Origin: Neorhizobium sp. SHOUNA12A
GTDB taxonomy: Bacteria; Pseudomonadota; Alphaproteobacteria; Rhizobiales; Rhizobiaceae
DNA length: 64,000 bases
Direction: 5' to 3'
Assembly (NCBI RefSeq): GCF_023006505.1
Contig: NZ_JALBGV010000005.1
Coordinates: 82,578-146,577, forward strand
Made by a program: the position numbers and the translations under genes. Of the stretch, positions 27,985 to 37,674 are shown piece by piece; position 1 is the first letter of the stretch; every line of letters starts with the position of its first letter. The notes under the pieces were generated by a model. That model was not told the origin of the DNA. It saw only the letters and a list, made by a program, of their open reading frames with translations, and ran no database searches.

Positions 27985-28093
27985 GGAGCCCCTTCTTCCG
28001 CGTAGATCTGCGCGAATCACGCCTTGAGGCGTTGATCTAGGACAATGTCGGATAAGTGGAGAAGAAATCGCAAATAGCGTCCCGAAGCGAGTC

Positions 28094-29302
28094 CTATCTC
28101 GGGTCCAACCAGGCATCGATACCCTTTGCCGCGGCCAGGCCCGTCGCAAGACACGCGGTCAGCAGGTAGCCCCCCGTCGGGGCCTCCCAGTCGAGCATTT
28201 CCCCGGCGGCGAAAAGGCCCGGAAGCGGTTTCAGCATGTAGTTTTCGTCAAGGTCGCTCCAGGCGATGCCGCCGGCGGAGGAGATTGCTTCCGCAATCGG
28301 CCGGGGACGGAGAACCGGGATCTGCAGAGACTTGATCAGCCTCGCCAGTTCCTCAGGGGACACGCGGTTAATATCGCCAACAAGTTCGCGAAGTAGGGCA
28401 GCCTTCACGCCCTCCAGCCCTGCTCCCTTGCGCAGACGGTTGGAGAAACTCGCCTTGGCATCCTGCCGGGCAAGGTCGCGGCCAAGTCGCTCCAGCGTGC
28501 GGCCGGGTGCGAGGTCGACGGTCAATGTCGCCTGGCCTTGCGCAAAAAGCCGGTCCCGAAGCGCTGCTGAATGGGCATAGACAAGGCTGCCTTCGATCCC
28601 CTGCCCGGAGATCACGAATTCGCCTTGGAATGTGCCGGCGTCCGAAGTGGTCGAAACGGATTTCAGGGGCTCGCCCGCAAACCGTTCGCGAAACGTCCCG
28701 CTCCAGGCAACATCGAAGCCGCAATTGGCCGGCTGCAGATCGACGACTTCAACGCCCTTGTCCTTCAGCCACGGCACCCAGGCGGCATCCGAGCCAAGCC
28801 GCGGCCAACTGGCGCCGCCCAGCGCCACAAGAGCGGCATCCGGCTGGACGGTGACGGGCCCTTCCGGCGTTTCGAACCGGTAACCGTTTTGGGCAAACCC
28901 TATCCATCGATGCCGTGTCCTGAGCGCCACGCCCTGCGCCTCCAGCCGCCGCAGCCAGGCGCGCAGGAGCGGCGAGGCCTTCATAACCGTCGGAAACACG
29001 CGGCCGGAGGTCCCCACGAAGGTTTCCGTGCCAAGCCCCAGCGCCCAGTGCCGAACGTCGCCCGGCGTGAATGCCTCGAGGGCAGGGCGCAGTCGAGCGG
29101 AGGCGCTTCCGAAACGCGCCGCGAACTTTAAAAAATCTTCCGAATGGGTGATGTTCAGCCCGGATTTCCCGGCGAGCAGGAATTTCCGCCCGAAGGTCGG
29201 CATCGCCTCGTAGACGATCACGGAATGCCCGGCAGCGGAGAGAACCTCCGCCGCCATCAGCCCTGTCGGGCCGCCGCCGATGATCGTGATCTGCTTTGTC
29301 AT
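28094..29302 (-). CDS. TIGR03862/HI0933-like flavoprotein oxidoreductase
   Basis: This 402-residue FAD-dependent protein has the N-terminal dinucleotide motif IIGGGPTGLMAAEVLSAAG, a GRKFLLAGKSGLNITHSE segment typical of the HI0933/BaiN group, and a C-terminal GGIAWSDLDENYMLKPLPG then FAAGEMLDWEAPTGGY that completes the FAD site. The physiological substrate is unknown. It is separated from the YoaK-like gene by 109 bp and lies 19 bp after the 5-oxoprolinase stop, so it may be read with it. Confidence 0.88.
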   Translation of the reverse strand: MTKQITIIGGGPTGLMAAEVLSAAGHSVIVYEAMPTFGRKFLLAGKSGLNITHSEDFLKFAARFGSASARLRPALEAFTPGDVRHWALGLGTETFVGTSGRVFPTVMKASPLLRAWLRRLEAQGVALRTRHRWIGFAQNGYRFETPEGPVTVQPDAALVALGGASWPRLGSDAAWVPWLKDKGVEVVDLQPANCGFDVAWSGTFRERFAGEPLKSVSTTSDAGTFQGEFVISGQGIEGSLVYAHSAALRDRLFAQGQATLTVDLAPGRTLERLGRDLARQDAKASFSNRLRKGAGLEGVKAALLRELVGDINRVSPEELARLIKSLQIPVLRPRPIAEAISSAGGIAWSDLDENYMLKPLPGLFAAGEMLDWEAPTGGYLLTACLATGLAAAKGIDAWLDPR

Positions 29303-29321
29303 GCCTCCCGGTTAAGGCAGA

Positions 29322-32300
29322 TCAGTCCGCTTTGCCATAGCCTCCGGCGGTCGGCGTCTGAACGGTCACCGCTTCGCCCGCCTCGATGATCGTCTGGGCG
29401 CAACCCCCAAGCTCTTCGAGCGTGCCGTCGAGGCGTCGTACCGTCGTCTTGCCAAGCTCGCCGGTTTCGCCGCCCTCAAGCCCATGCGGCTTGATCGTCC
29501 GGTGCGAGGAAAGGATGGCACAATCCATTTTTTCGAGGAAGCGGATGGTGCGTTTCGTGCCGTTGCCGGCCGAGAACCTGCCCCTGCCGCCGGAATTGTC
29601 GCGGATGTGGAAATCTTCGAGCAGCACCGGATAACGGGTTTCCAGGATTTCCGGATCGGTGAGACGGGAATTGGTCATGTGCACATGCACCGCATCCGTG
29701 CCGTCGAAACCGGTTCCATCGTTGAACACGCCGGCCGGCGAGCCGGAGCACAGCGTCTCGTAATACTGGTAGGTCGCGTTGCCGAAGGTGAGATTGTTCA
29801 TCGAGCCCTGGCTTGCCGCCATCGCCCCGAGCGCGCCGAACAGCGCATTGGTCACATGCTGGCTGGTCTCGACATTACCGGCGACGACTGCCGCCGGATA
29901 TTGCGGCTTCAGCATCGACCCTTCCGGGACGATGATGCGGATCGGCCGCAGGCACCCCGCATTCATCGGAATGGAGCTTTCGACCATGACGCGGAAGACA
30001 TAGAGCACCGCGGCGCGCGTCACCGGTTCCGGCGCGTTGAAGTTGTTCTTCTTTTGGGGGCTCGTCCCGGTGAAATCGACGGTCGCCTCGCGCTTGGCCT
30101 TATCGACGGTGATCCTCACCTGGATGACGCTGCCCTGGTCGGTCGGATACGAGAATTCCGAATCGCCGAGTTTTTCGATGACGCGGCGGACGCTCTCCTC
30201 CGCATTGTCCTGCACATGCCCCATATAGGCCTGCACCACGTCCAGCCCGAACTGCGCGATCATCTTGCGCATCTCGTGCACGCCTTTTTCGTTAGCGGCA
30301 ATCTGGGCGCGGAGGTCCGCGACGTTCTGCGCGACGTTGCGAGCGGGGTAGGGGTGGTTGGAGAGGAGATCGGTGATGCCGGCCTCGTCGAACCGGCCGC
30401 GATCGACAAGCAGCACGTTGTCGAACAGCACGCCCTCCTCGTCGACGGTGGTCGCAAGCGGCGTCATCGAACCCGGTGCGGTGCCGCCGATATCCGCATG
30501 GTGCCCGCGCGAGGCAACATAGAACAGGATGTGTTTGCCGCCCGCATCGAAGACCGGCGTGACGACGGTGATATCCGGAAGGTGCGTGCCGCCGTTATAG
30601 GGCGCGTTCAGCGCAAATACGTCGCCGGGGCGGATCCTGCCCTGGTTCTGAGCAATGACGCTTTCGACCGACCGGTCCATCGAGCCGAGATGCACCGGCA
30701 TATGCGGGGCGTTGGCCACCAGCGCGCCATCCGCATCGAAGACGGCGCAGGAGAAGTCCAGCCGTTCCTTGATGTTGACCGACGAGGCGGTGTTCTGCAG
30801 CGTCACGCCCATCTGTTCGGCGATCGACATGAACAGGTTGTTGAACACCTCGAGCAGCACCGGATCGGCCTGGGTGCCGATCGGCTTGGCGCGGGAGAGT
30901 TCCGCAACGCGCTTCAGAACAATGTGGTTTAACCCGGTGATCTCGAAAGCCCAGCCGTCTTCGACGACGATCGTCTGATGCGGCTCGACGATCAGGCAGG
31001 GGCCGCTTGCGCGCGAGCCAGGCTTGATCTCGGCGCGGCGATAAACTGGCGCTTCACGCCATGCACCGCCGGAGAAGAACTTTGTCTGTTCAGCTGCCGT
31101 TGGCGCGCTATCGTCCAATTCGAATTCCGGTTCGTCGGAATCGGCGCCGCCGCCGATCGCCTCGACCTCGTAGGCCTCGAAAATGATCTCTCGGTTTTCG
31201 AAGATGAAGCCGAACTGTTTCCTGTGCGCCGTCTCGAAGGCGACCGTCATGTCGGCAGCGTCGGTCACGGTTACGGGCAAAGTCGTATCCGTACCCTGAT
31301 AGCGCAGGTGCGCGCGGTGCAGCACCTCGGTATCCGCCCGGGAAACGCCCTGTGACGCCATTTCTTCCAGCACGCTGGCGGTCAGCTCGTCTTGGGTTGC
31401 CTCAAGCGTCTCCAGCGCGGCCGCAAGCTCGTGAGATACCGTGCGCTGGCGTGTGGCCCGGATATCCGCGAGCCCCATGCCATAGGCCGACAGGATGCCC
31501 GAAAACGGATGGATCATCACCGTCGAGATGCCAAGCGCATCAGCCGTCAGGCAGGCATGCTGGCCGCCGGCGCCGCCGAAGCAGGTCAGCACGTAATGGG
31601 TGACGTCATAGCCGCGCTGGACGCTGATCTTCTTGACCGCATTCGCCATGTTCTCGACGGCGATCGCCAGGAAACCATCAGCCACTTCTTCCGGCGAACG
31701 GTCGTCGCCGATCACCTTGGCCATATCCTCGAAGGCGGCGCGCACGGCATCCGCATCGAGCGGCTGGTCGCGGTTGGGTCCGAAGATCGCCGGAAACAGC
31801 TCTGGCGACAGCTTGCCGAGCATGACGTTGGCGTCGGTGACCGTCAGCGGCCCGCCGCGGCGATAGGCCTTCGGGCCGGGATTGGCGCCAGCCGAATCCG
31901 GGCCGACGCGAAAACGACCGTTCTCGAAATGCAGGATCGAACCGCCGCCGGCGGCAACCGTGTGGATCGACATCATCGGCGCCCGCATGCGAACGCCCGC
32001 GACTTCGGTTTCGAACGAGCGTTCCAGTTCGCCGTCATAATGCGACACGTCGGTGGATGTGCCGCCCATGTCGAAGCCGATCATCCGGTTGAAGCCGGCC
32101 AGCCGCGAGGTCTCGACCGCGCCGACCACGCCGCCGGCGGGGCCGGAGAGGATCGCATCCTTGCCCTGGAACAGCCGCGCCGCGGTCAGCCCGCCGGAGG
32201 ACTGCATGAACATCAGCTGCGCGCCTTGCTTGTCGGCGGCGTCGAGCCCGGTACCGAGTTCGCCGGCAACTTGTTCCACATAGCGGCGCAGGATCGGCGA

Positions 32301-32948
32301 CAGATAGGCGTCAACGACCGTCGTGTCGCCGCGCCCGACCAGCTTGATCAGCGGCGAGACCTCGTGGCTGACGGAAACCTGGGTAAAGCCGATCTCGCGG
32401 GCAATCCCGGCCACCACCTGTTCGTGGGCCGGATACCGATAGGCATGCATGAAGACGATCGCGACGGCGCGGAAACCGGCGTCGAATTGCTCCTGCAGCT
32501 GCGCGCGGATCGTCGCTGCATCCGGTGCGGCCTCGATCGTGCCGTCGGCGCGGACGCGTTCGTCCACCTCGACCACGTGCTTGTAGAGCAGTTCCGGCTT
32601 GATGATCTTCTTCGCAAAGATGTCGGCGCGGGCCTGATAGCCGATCGCCAGCGCGTCGCGGAAGCCGCGGGTCGTCACGAGCAGCGTGCGCTCGCCCTTG
32701 CGCTCCAGCAGCGCATTGGTGGCGACTGTCGTGCCCATCTTGACCGCGCCGATGGCATCGGCGGGTATGGCAGTGCCGGCCGGCACGCCCAGGAGTTCGC
32801 GAATCCCTTGTACGGCCGCATCACGATAGGCTTCCGGATTTTCGGACAGGACTTTATGGGCGACAAGCGATCCGTCCGGCTTCCGGCCGACGATGTCTGT
32901 GAACGTGCCGCCGCGATCGATCCAGAAATCCCACTTAGCTTCGGTCAT
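29322..32948 (-). CDS. Fused HyuA-HyuB hydantoinase / 5-oxoprolinase (OplAH type)
   Basis: The 1208-residue protein joins an N-terminal HyuA/OplA ATPase module ([22 protein letters not shown] motif [18 protein letters not shown]) to a C-terminal HyuB/OplB module beginning near residue 690 ([20 protein letters not shown], then RGHHADIGG). The fused form is typical of eukaryotic-type 5-oxoprolinases, which hydrolyse 5-oxoproline to glutamate with ATP. N-methylhydantoinase activity is the alternative. It is divergent from a TRAP transporter operon, which suggests the transporter brings in the substrate or a related acid (inference). Confidence 0.9.
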   Translation of the reverse strand: MTEAKWDFWIDRGGTFTDIVGRKPDGSLVAHKVLSENPEAYRDAAVQGIRELLGVPAGTAIPADAIGAVKMGTTVATNALLERKGERTLLVTTRGFRDALAIGYQARADIFAKKIIKPELLYKHVVEVDERVRADGTIEAAPDAATIRAQLQEQFDAGFRAVAIVFMHAYRYPAHEQVVAGIAREIGFTQVSVSHEVSPLIKLVGRGDTTVVDAYLSPILRRYVEQVAGELGTGLDAADKQGAQLMFMQSSGGLTAARLFQGKDAILSGPAGGVVGAVETSRLAGFNRMIGFDMGGTSTDVSHYDGELERSFETEVAGVRMRAPMMSIHTVAAGGGSILHFENGRFRVGPDSAGANPGPKAYRRGGPLTVTDANVMLGKLSPELFPAIFGPNRDQPLDADAVRAAFEDMAKVIGDDRSPEEVADGFLAIAVENMANAVKKISVQRGYDVTHYVLTCFGGAGGQHACLTADALGISTVMIHPFSGILSAYGMGLADIRATRQRTVSHELAAALETLEATQDELTASVLEEMASQGVSRADTEVLHRAHLRYQGTDTTLPVTVTDAADMTVAFETAHRKQFGFIFENREIIFEAYEVEAIGGGADSDEPEFELDDSAPTAAEQTKFFSGGAWREAPVYRRAEIKPGSRASGPCLIVEPHQTIVVEDGWAFEITGLNHIVLKRVAELSRAKPIGTQADPVLLEVFNNLFMSIAEQMGVTLQNTASSVNIKERLDFSCAVFDADGALVANAPHMPVHLGSMDRSVESVIAQNQGRIRPGDVFALNAPYNGGTHLPDITVVTPVFDAGGKHILFYVASRGHHADIGGTAPGSMTPLATTVDEEGVLFDNVLLVDRGRFDEAGITDLLSNHPYPARNVAQNVADLRAQIAANEKGVHEMRKMIAQFGLDVVQAYMGHVQDNAEESVRRVIEKLGDSEFSYPTDQGSVIQVRITVDKAKREATVDFTGTSPQKKNNFNAPEPVTRAAVLYVFRVMVESSIPMNAGCLRPIRIIVPEGSMLKPQYPAAVVAGNVETSQHVTNALFGALGAMAASQGSMNNLTFGNATYQYYETLCSGSPAGVFNDGTGFDGTDAVHVHMTNSRLTDPEILETRYPVLLEDFHIRDNSGGRGRFSAGNGTKRTIRFLEKMDCAILSSHRTIKPHGLEGGETGELGKTTVRRLDGTLEELGGCAQTIIEAGEAVTVQTPTAGGYGKAD

Positions 32949-32981
32949 GTTCCGCCCTCAAATCAAACTTGATAGACGATA

Positions 32982-32996
32982 ACGAAAACATTTCGT
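32982..32996. promoter_or_regulatory. 15-bp palindrome, candidate operator
   Basis: ACGAAA-ACA-TTTCGT is a perfect 6-bp inverted repeat with a 3-bp spacer. It lies 34 bp upstream of the oxoprolinase start, in the divergent control region with the TRAP operon. The binding regulator is not known; the MarR-like gene at the end of the TRAP operon is one candidate. Confidence 0.45.
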
Positions 32997-33017
32997 CGAT
33001 AAAACGTCAATGATTAG

Positions 33018-33047
33018 TTGACAGGAAAATGCACATTGAAGCATCAT
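33018..33047 (+). promoter_or_regulatory. Possible promoter of the TRAP operon
   Basis: A perfect TTGACA (33018-33023) is followed by an 18-bp spacer and CATCAT (33042-33047), a four-of-six -10 box. It lies about 105 bp before the small-permease ATG and just right of the ACGAAA palindrome. Confidence 0.4.
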
Positions 33048-33152
33048 GCTCGCTGAACGGGCAGGAAGCCACCAAGAGCTCCACCCGGATAACCGGCAAC
33101 CGAGGGGAGCCGATCATGCCGTTTTTCATATCCTGTTACGGGAGGCCGATCC

Positions 33153-33737
33153 ATGTCCTCCGTTGATCCCCGCCACAGCGTATTCCCGGATTGGCTCCGG
33201 AAAGGGCTGGATAGACTTTATCTGTTTTCCGGCTATCTCGCCGGCCTTTTCCTGGTTGCGATCTTCCTGCTGATGATGGCGCTCTCCGCCGGCCGCCCGC
33301 TCGATATAGACGTGCCGGCCGGTGACGATTTCGCCTCCTGGTGCATGGCTGCAAGCGCCTTCCTGGGCCTTGCCCACACGTTTCGCTCCGGCGAAATGAT
33401 CCGCGTCGGCCTGCTGGTCGAGCGTTTTAAAGGCCCGGTCCGGCGCGTCATCGAGATCGTCGCCCTGGCGATCGGCACGATTGCGACACTCTACTTCGCC
33501 TGGTTCGCCTTCGACATGACCAGGACCTCCTACATGTTCAACGACCTGTCGCAGGGCGTCATCGCAGTGCCCCTGTGGATGCCGCAGCTCGGCTTCTGCG
33601 GCGGCCTGATCATCCTCGCGATCGCCTTCGTCGATGAACTCCTTCACGTCCTGTTCGGCGGCTCGCCGCGCTATGAGAAACCGGAGCCGCAAACGGCCGA
33701 GGAAGTCATCGAGCGCGCTATCCAGAGCGGGGCGTGA
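33153..33737 (+). CDS. TRAP transporter small permease (DctQ-like)
   Basis: The 194-residue protein has four predicted membrane helices (first near residues 20-43, with others at about 55-75, 95-120 and 135-160). This is the DctQ topology that bridges the binding protein and the large permease. The start follows GGGAGG. It is followed after 3 bp by the large permease, as is usual in dctQM pairs. Confidence 0.9.
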   Translation: MSSVDPRHSVFPDWLRKGLDRLYLFSGYLAGLFLVAIFLLMMALSAGRPLDIDVPAGDDFASWCMAASAFLGLAHTFRSGEMIRVGLLVERFKGPVRRVIEIVALAIGTIATLYFAWFAFDMTRTSYMFNDLSQGVIAVPLWMPQLGFCGGLIILAIAFVDELLHVLFGGSPRYEKPEPQTAEEVIERAIQSGA

Positions 33738-33740
33738 TCC

Positions 33741-35054
33741 ATGAGCACGATCGAACTCGTTGAAATCGCCGGCGTCGTTCTCGTCGCCCTGTTTGCGCTG
33801 CTGGCAGGAGGCGTCTGGATCGGCATTTCGCTGCTGATCTGCGGCTTTATCGCCATGCTCTTCGTGCCGGGCATCCCGATCGGCGCCGTGCTCGCCACCA
33901 ATTCCTGGAGCGGCGGCGCATCCTGGTCACTCGCGGCCCTGCCTCTGTTCGTGTGGATGGGCGAAATCCTGTTCCGCACCCGGCTTTCGGAAGAGATGTT
34001 CCGCGGCTTGGCTCCGTGGCTTGGCTGGCTACCCGGCCGTCTCATGCATGTCAACGTGATCGGCTGCGGCCTGTTCGGCTCGATCTCCGGCTCATCGGCC
34101 GCCACCACTGCCATGATCGCCAAGATCGCCCTGCCGGAATTGAAGAAGCGCGGTTATGACGAGATGGTCAGCCTCGGCTCTCTCGCCGGCGCCGGCACGC
34201 TCGGCATTCTCATCCCGCCGTCGATCACCATGGTCGTATATGCTGTCGCGGCGAATGTCTCGATCATCCAGATCTTCCTCGCCGGCTTCCTGCCGAGCGT
34301 CATCGTCATGGTGCTTTATTCCGGCTATATCATCGTCTGGTCGCTTCTGAACCCGGACAAGCAGCCGCCGGCACCGCCGAAGATGAGTCTCAGGGAGAAA
34401 CTCAAGGAATCGGCCAATCTCATCCCCGTCACGCTGCTGATCGTCTTGGTCTTCGCGACGCTCATCCTCGGCTGGGCGACGGCGACGGAATGCGCCGCCT
34501 GGGGCGTGCTCGGTTCGCTTGCCATCGCTGCCTGGTCGCGGACGCTGACGATGAAAGCCTTCTGGGACAGCGTCATGGGCGCCACCCGGCTCACCTGCAT
34601 GATCATGCTGATCCTGACCGGCGCCGGCTTCATGTCGATCGCCATGGGCTATACCGGCATTCCCAACGCGCTCGCTGCCTGGGTCGACAGCTTCAATCTC
34701 AGCCCCTACGCGCTGATCGCTGTACTGACGGTGATGTATATCCTGCTCGGCGCAGCACTCGACGGGTTGTCGATGATCGTGCTGACCACGGTCGTTGTCC
34801 TGCCGATGATCCAGCAGGCCGGTTTCGATCTTATCTGGTTCGGCATCTTCCTGGTGCTGATCGTCGAGATGGCGGAAGTCTCGCCGCCGGTTGGCTTCAA
34901 CCTGTTCGTGCTGCAGACGATGAGCGGTCGCGACAGCCTGACCGTTGCCCGCGCCTCGCTTCCATTCTTCTTCCTGCTTGTGGCGACTGTCGCCATCATC
35001 ACGGTCTTCCCGGAAATCGTGATGGTTCTGCCGAAAATGGCATTCCCGGGTTAA
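33741..35054 (+). CDS. TRAP transporter large permease (DctM-like)
   Basis: DctM is the Na+-dependent transport subunit. The 437 residues form about twelve membrane helices with typical motifs: SSAATTAMIAKIALPELKKRGYD, LAGAGTLGILIPPSITMVVY and EMAEVSPPVGFNLFVLQ. It is complete and co-transcribed with the small permease and the downstream binding protein. Confidence 0.94.
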   Translation: MSTIELVEIAGVVLVALFALLAGGVWIGISLLICGFIAMLFVPGIPIGAVLATNSWSGGASWSLAALPLFVWMGEILFRTRLSEEMFRGLAPWLGWLPGRLMHVNVIGCGLFGSISGSSAATTAMIAKIALPELKKRGYDEMVSLGSLAGAGTLGILIPPSITMVVYAVAANVSIIQIFLAGFLPSVIVMVLYSGYIIVWSLLNPDKQPPAPPKMSLREKLKESANLIPVTLLIVLVFATLILGWATATECAAWGVLGSLAIAAWSRTLTMKAFWDSVMGATRLTCMIMLILTGAGFMSIAMGYTGIPNALAAWVDSFNLSPYALIAVLTVMYILLGAALDGLSMIVLTTVVVLPMIQQAGFDLIWFGIFLVLIVEMAEVSPPVGFNLFVLQTMSGRDSLTVARASLPFFFLLVATVAIITVFPEIVMVLPKMAFPG

Positions 35055-35080
35055 TCAGAGTGAGAAAAAAGGGGACTGAT

Positions 35081-36070
35081 ATGAGGAAAATGCTTTTCAA
35101 TCTCGTTCGCTCCGGCCTTGCCGGCGCAGCACTGCTCGCCGCCAGCGGCGCGGCCTTCGCCCAGACCGCCTGGGTCCTGCCGTCGGCCTATCCGCCGGCG
35201 AACTACCATGTCGAGAACCTGATGCAGTTCGCCAAGGACGTCGAAACGGCTTCAGCTGGCAAGCTGAAGATCACCGTTCATCCGAGCGCCTCGCTCTTCA
35301 AGGCGCCGGATATCAAGCGCGCGGTCCAGACTAGCCAGGCGCAGGCCGGCGAAGTGCTGATCTCGTTGCACGAGAACGAAAACCCGGTCTTCGGCATCGA
35401 CGTCGTGCCGTTCCTGGCAACCAGCTTCGACGCATCGAAGAAGCTCTATGCTGCCTCGAAGCCGGCGATCGAAAAGGCGCTAGACGCCCAGGGACTCAAG
35501 CTCCTCTACGCAACGCCGTGGCCGCCCCAGGGCATCTTCACCAAAAAGGACGTCAACAGCACGGCGGATCTCAAGGGCCTGAAATGGCGCGCCTATAACG
35601 TCGGCACGTCGCGCATCGCCGATCTCGTCGGCGCCCAGCCGGTGACCGTCCAGGCAGCCGAACTGCCGCAGGCTCTCGCAACCGGCGTCGTCGACGGCTT
35701 GATGACCTCGAGCGCAACCGGCGTCGATAGCAAGATCTGGGAATCGCTGACCCACTATTACGACACCCAGGCCTGGATCCCGAAGAACGTCATCTTCGTC
35801 AACAAGGCCGCCTTCGCAGCACTCGATCCGGCCGTCCAGAAGGCCGTCACCGATGCAGCGGCTGCCGCTGAAACCCGCGGCTGGGCGCTCGGTGCCGAAA
35901 AGACCGCCGCCTACATGGAAACCCTCAAGAAGAACGGCATGAAAGTTCTCGAACCGAGCGCCGATCTGAAGAAGGGCCTGGCCGATGTCGGCTCCAAGCT
36001 GACCGAGGACTGGTCGAAGAAGGCCGGCGCTGATGGCGCCGCCATTCTGGACGCCTACAAGAAGATGTGA
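35081..36070 (+). CDS. TRAP transporter substrate-binding protein (DctP-like)
   Basis: The 329-residue protein has a signal peptide (MRKMLFNLVRSGLAGAALLAASGAAFAQ written in parts: positive start, hydrophobic core, AFA cleavage). The DctP-type mature domain shows FKAPDIKRAVQTSQAQ and the conserved arginine region LKGLKWRAYNVGTSRIADLVGA that binds substrate carboxylate. I start at the ATG at 35081, before the signal peptide. The ligand is unknown, possibly 5-oxoproline or a related acid given the neighbour. Confidence 0.92.
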   Translation: MRKMLFNLVRSGLAGAALLAASGAAFAQTAWVLPSAYPPANYHVENLMQFAKDVETASAGKLKITVHPSASLFKAPDIKRAVQTSQAQAGEVLISLHENENPVFGIDVVPFLATSFDASKKLYAASKPAIEKALDAQGLKLLYATPWPPQGIFTKKDVNSTADLKGLKWRAYNVGTSRIADLVGAQPVTVQAAELPQALATGVVDGLMTSSATGVDSKIWESLTHYYDTQAWIPKNVIFVNKAAFAALDPAVQKAVTDAAAAAETRGWALGAEKTAAYMETLKKNGMKVLEPSADLKKGLADVGSKLTEDWSKKAGADGAAILDAYKKM

Positions 36071-36126
36071 TTTGAGGGGCGCCGCAGGCATCCGCCTGCG
36101 GCGCGCTCGTCCCGGGAGGAGAAATC

Positions 36127-36648
36127 ATGGCATCGGAAAAGAGTGAATTCGGCCCGATCGTATCCTCCGGGCACTTGGCGAGCGGCGCATTGCCGGCGCT
36201 GTCCGAGATCGAGTTCGGCATGATCATGCTGAACCACGCCTTCAGCCGCTGGATGGTCCGGTGTATGTCGGCGGCCGGCGTGCCGGATCTGTCGCCGATC
36301 GATATCCTCGTGCTGCACAATATCAACAGCCGCAACAAGGCAAAGACGCTGGCCGATATCGCGCTCGTCCTCAACATAGAGGACACGCATGTGGTGACCT
36401 ACGCGCTGAAGAAGCTCGAGCGGCTGAAACTGATCAAATCCGGCCGCCGCGGCAAGGAAAAGCTGGTCATGGTGACGGATGCGGGCGCCGAAGCCTGCAG
36501 GCGTTATGCGGCGGTGCGCGAGGAACTGCTGGTCAAGTCGGTGCTTGCGACCGAGGTGTCGGGCGAAACCCTGTCGGCCATGGCAGCCCGCCTGCGTGCG
36601 TTGTCCGGCCACTACGACCAGGCGGCCCGCGCCGCCGCGTCGCTTTAG
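36127..36648 (+). CDS. MarR-like winged-helix transcriptional regulator
   Basis: This 173-residue protein has a central winged helix: SPIDILVLHNINSRNKAKTLADIALVLN, DTHVVTYALKKLERLKLIKSGRRGKEKLVMVTDAG. The fold and layout fit the MarR group. It follows the TRAP binding-protein gene by 56 bp on the same strand with AGGAGA before the ATG, so it probably controls this transporter and perhaps the oxoprolinase. Its stop overlaps the convergent hydrolase gene by four bases. Confidence 0.82.
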   Translation: MASEKSEFGPIVSSGHLASGALPALSEIEFGMIMLNHAFSRWMVRCMSAAGVPDLSPIDILVLHNINSRNKAKTLADIALVLNIEDTHVVTYALKKLERLKLIKSGRRGKEKLVMVTDAGAEACRRYAAVREELLVKSVLATEVSGETLSAMAARLRALSGHYDQAARAAASL

Positions 36649-37475
36649 GAAAACAGCGCATCCATCAGCGGATGGGCGGGGTCCGCCATGCCGTCGAGGA
36701 TGGTGAAGTGATGCCTATCCGGCTCCTCGACAGCCTCCGTCTCGGCGCCCAGCCCCTTCCAGATGCTCGCAAGTAGCGCGTTTTGACGGATGAACTCGGC
36801 GCGCTCGCCGGCTCCCACCCAGCAGGTCACCCGCGCACCCGGTAGCGGCTCCAGCAAGGCAGGGCTCTCCGATTGCGCTTCCTCGGCGTCGATACGCTGT
36901 TTTTCGTTCATCTTCGTCTTCATGATCGGCCGCAGATCGTGCACGCCGGACAGTGAAACCGTATTGGCGATGCGGCTGCGCACTGCTTCCGGCAGCGGTG
37001 AGGTGGCTGAGATCATCCGCGTCACCAGATGCCCGCCCGCCGAGTGGCCGATCAGCCGGATCGGTCCATTGACTTTAGCTGCCGCCGCTTCGATCGCCTT
37101 GCCGATTTCCACAGTGATGCCGGAAATGCGGTTTTCCGGGGCCAATGTGTACATCGGCATGGCGACGGCATATCCGCGCTGCACCGAACCCTTGGCGAAC
37201 TGCGACCAGTAGCTGTTGTCGAGGCCGATCCAGAAGCCGCCGTGGACAAAAACCACAAGGCCGGCCGGTTCGGTTTCGGGCAGGAAAAGGTCGAAGCGGT
37301 TGCGCGGTCTTTCGCCATAGGAAAGACCGAGCTTGGCGCGGCCCGCTGCGAAAAGCGTCTCGCGAAAAAGTCGTGCCGGCTCCACCCATGCTGCCGGCCA
37401 ACGGTCGCCCTGGGGAATGTTGATGCCGTTGGCATAGGCATTGTCCCAGTCGCTAATCCGATGACGCATCTTCAC
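36645..37475 (-). CDS. Alpha/beta hydrolase, arylformamidase-like
   Basis: The 276-residue hydrolase has the oxyanion motif VVFVHGGFWIGLDNSYW (HGGxW type), the nucleophile elbow GHSAGGHLVTR, and a late histidine near DRHHFTIL. This HGG/W layout is shared with kynurenine formamidases and related carboxylesterases. An internal Met (37469) is an alternative start. It is divergent from the aryl-CoA ligase gene; if it releases kynurenine and the ligase acts on anthranilate, the two would belong to tryptophan breakdown (inference). Confidence 0.8.
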   Translation of the reverse strand: MKMRHRISDWDNAYANGINIPQGDRWPAAWVEPARLFRETLFAAGRAKLGLSYGERPRNRFDLFLPETEPAGLVVFVHGGFWIGLDNSYWSQFAKGSVQRGYAVAMPMYTLAPENRISGITVEIGKAIEAAAAKVNGPIRLIGHSAGGHLVTRMISATSPLPEAVRSRIANTVSLSGVHDLRPIMKTKMNEKQRIDAEEAQSESPALLEPLPGARVTCWVGAGERAEFIRQNALLASIWKGLGAETEAVEEPDRHHFTILDGMADPAHPLMDALFS

Positions 37476-37674
37476 TTTCCCTTCGATAAGGCCTGATTTC
37501 GAGCGTCATACTGGCACCGCATCGGCCCGCTTGGAAGCCGCTCAAGCGCCAAAAATGGCGGTCGCGGAAAATTATTACAAACTTAAAATTTCTCTCTTGC
37601 AACCGAGGGAAAGCAGTGCTTTTCTGAATGAAAGGCAAAAAGCCGCTCGATAAAAAACGCTTGGGAACGAAAAT

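Noticed and set aside
29484..30932. Long plus-strand frame (482 residues) opposite the 5-oxoprolinase gene, with a similar 526-residue frame at 31392-32972
   Set aside because: Both mirror the codon pattern of the oxoprolinase gene, have no recognisable domains and are rich in Arg, His and Gly as expected for a shadow frame.
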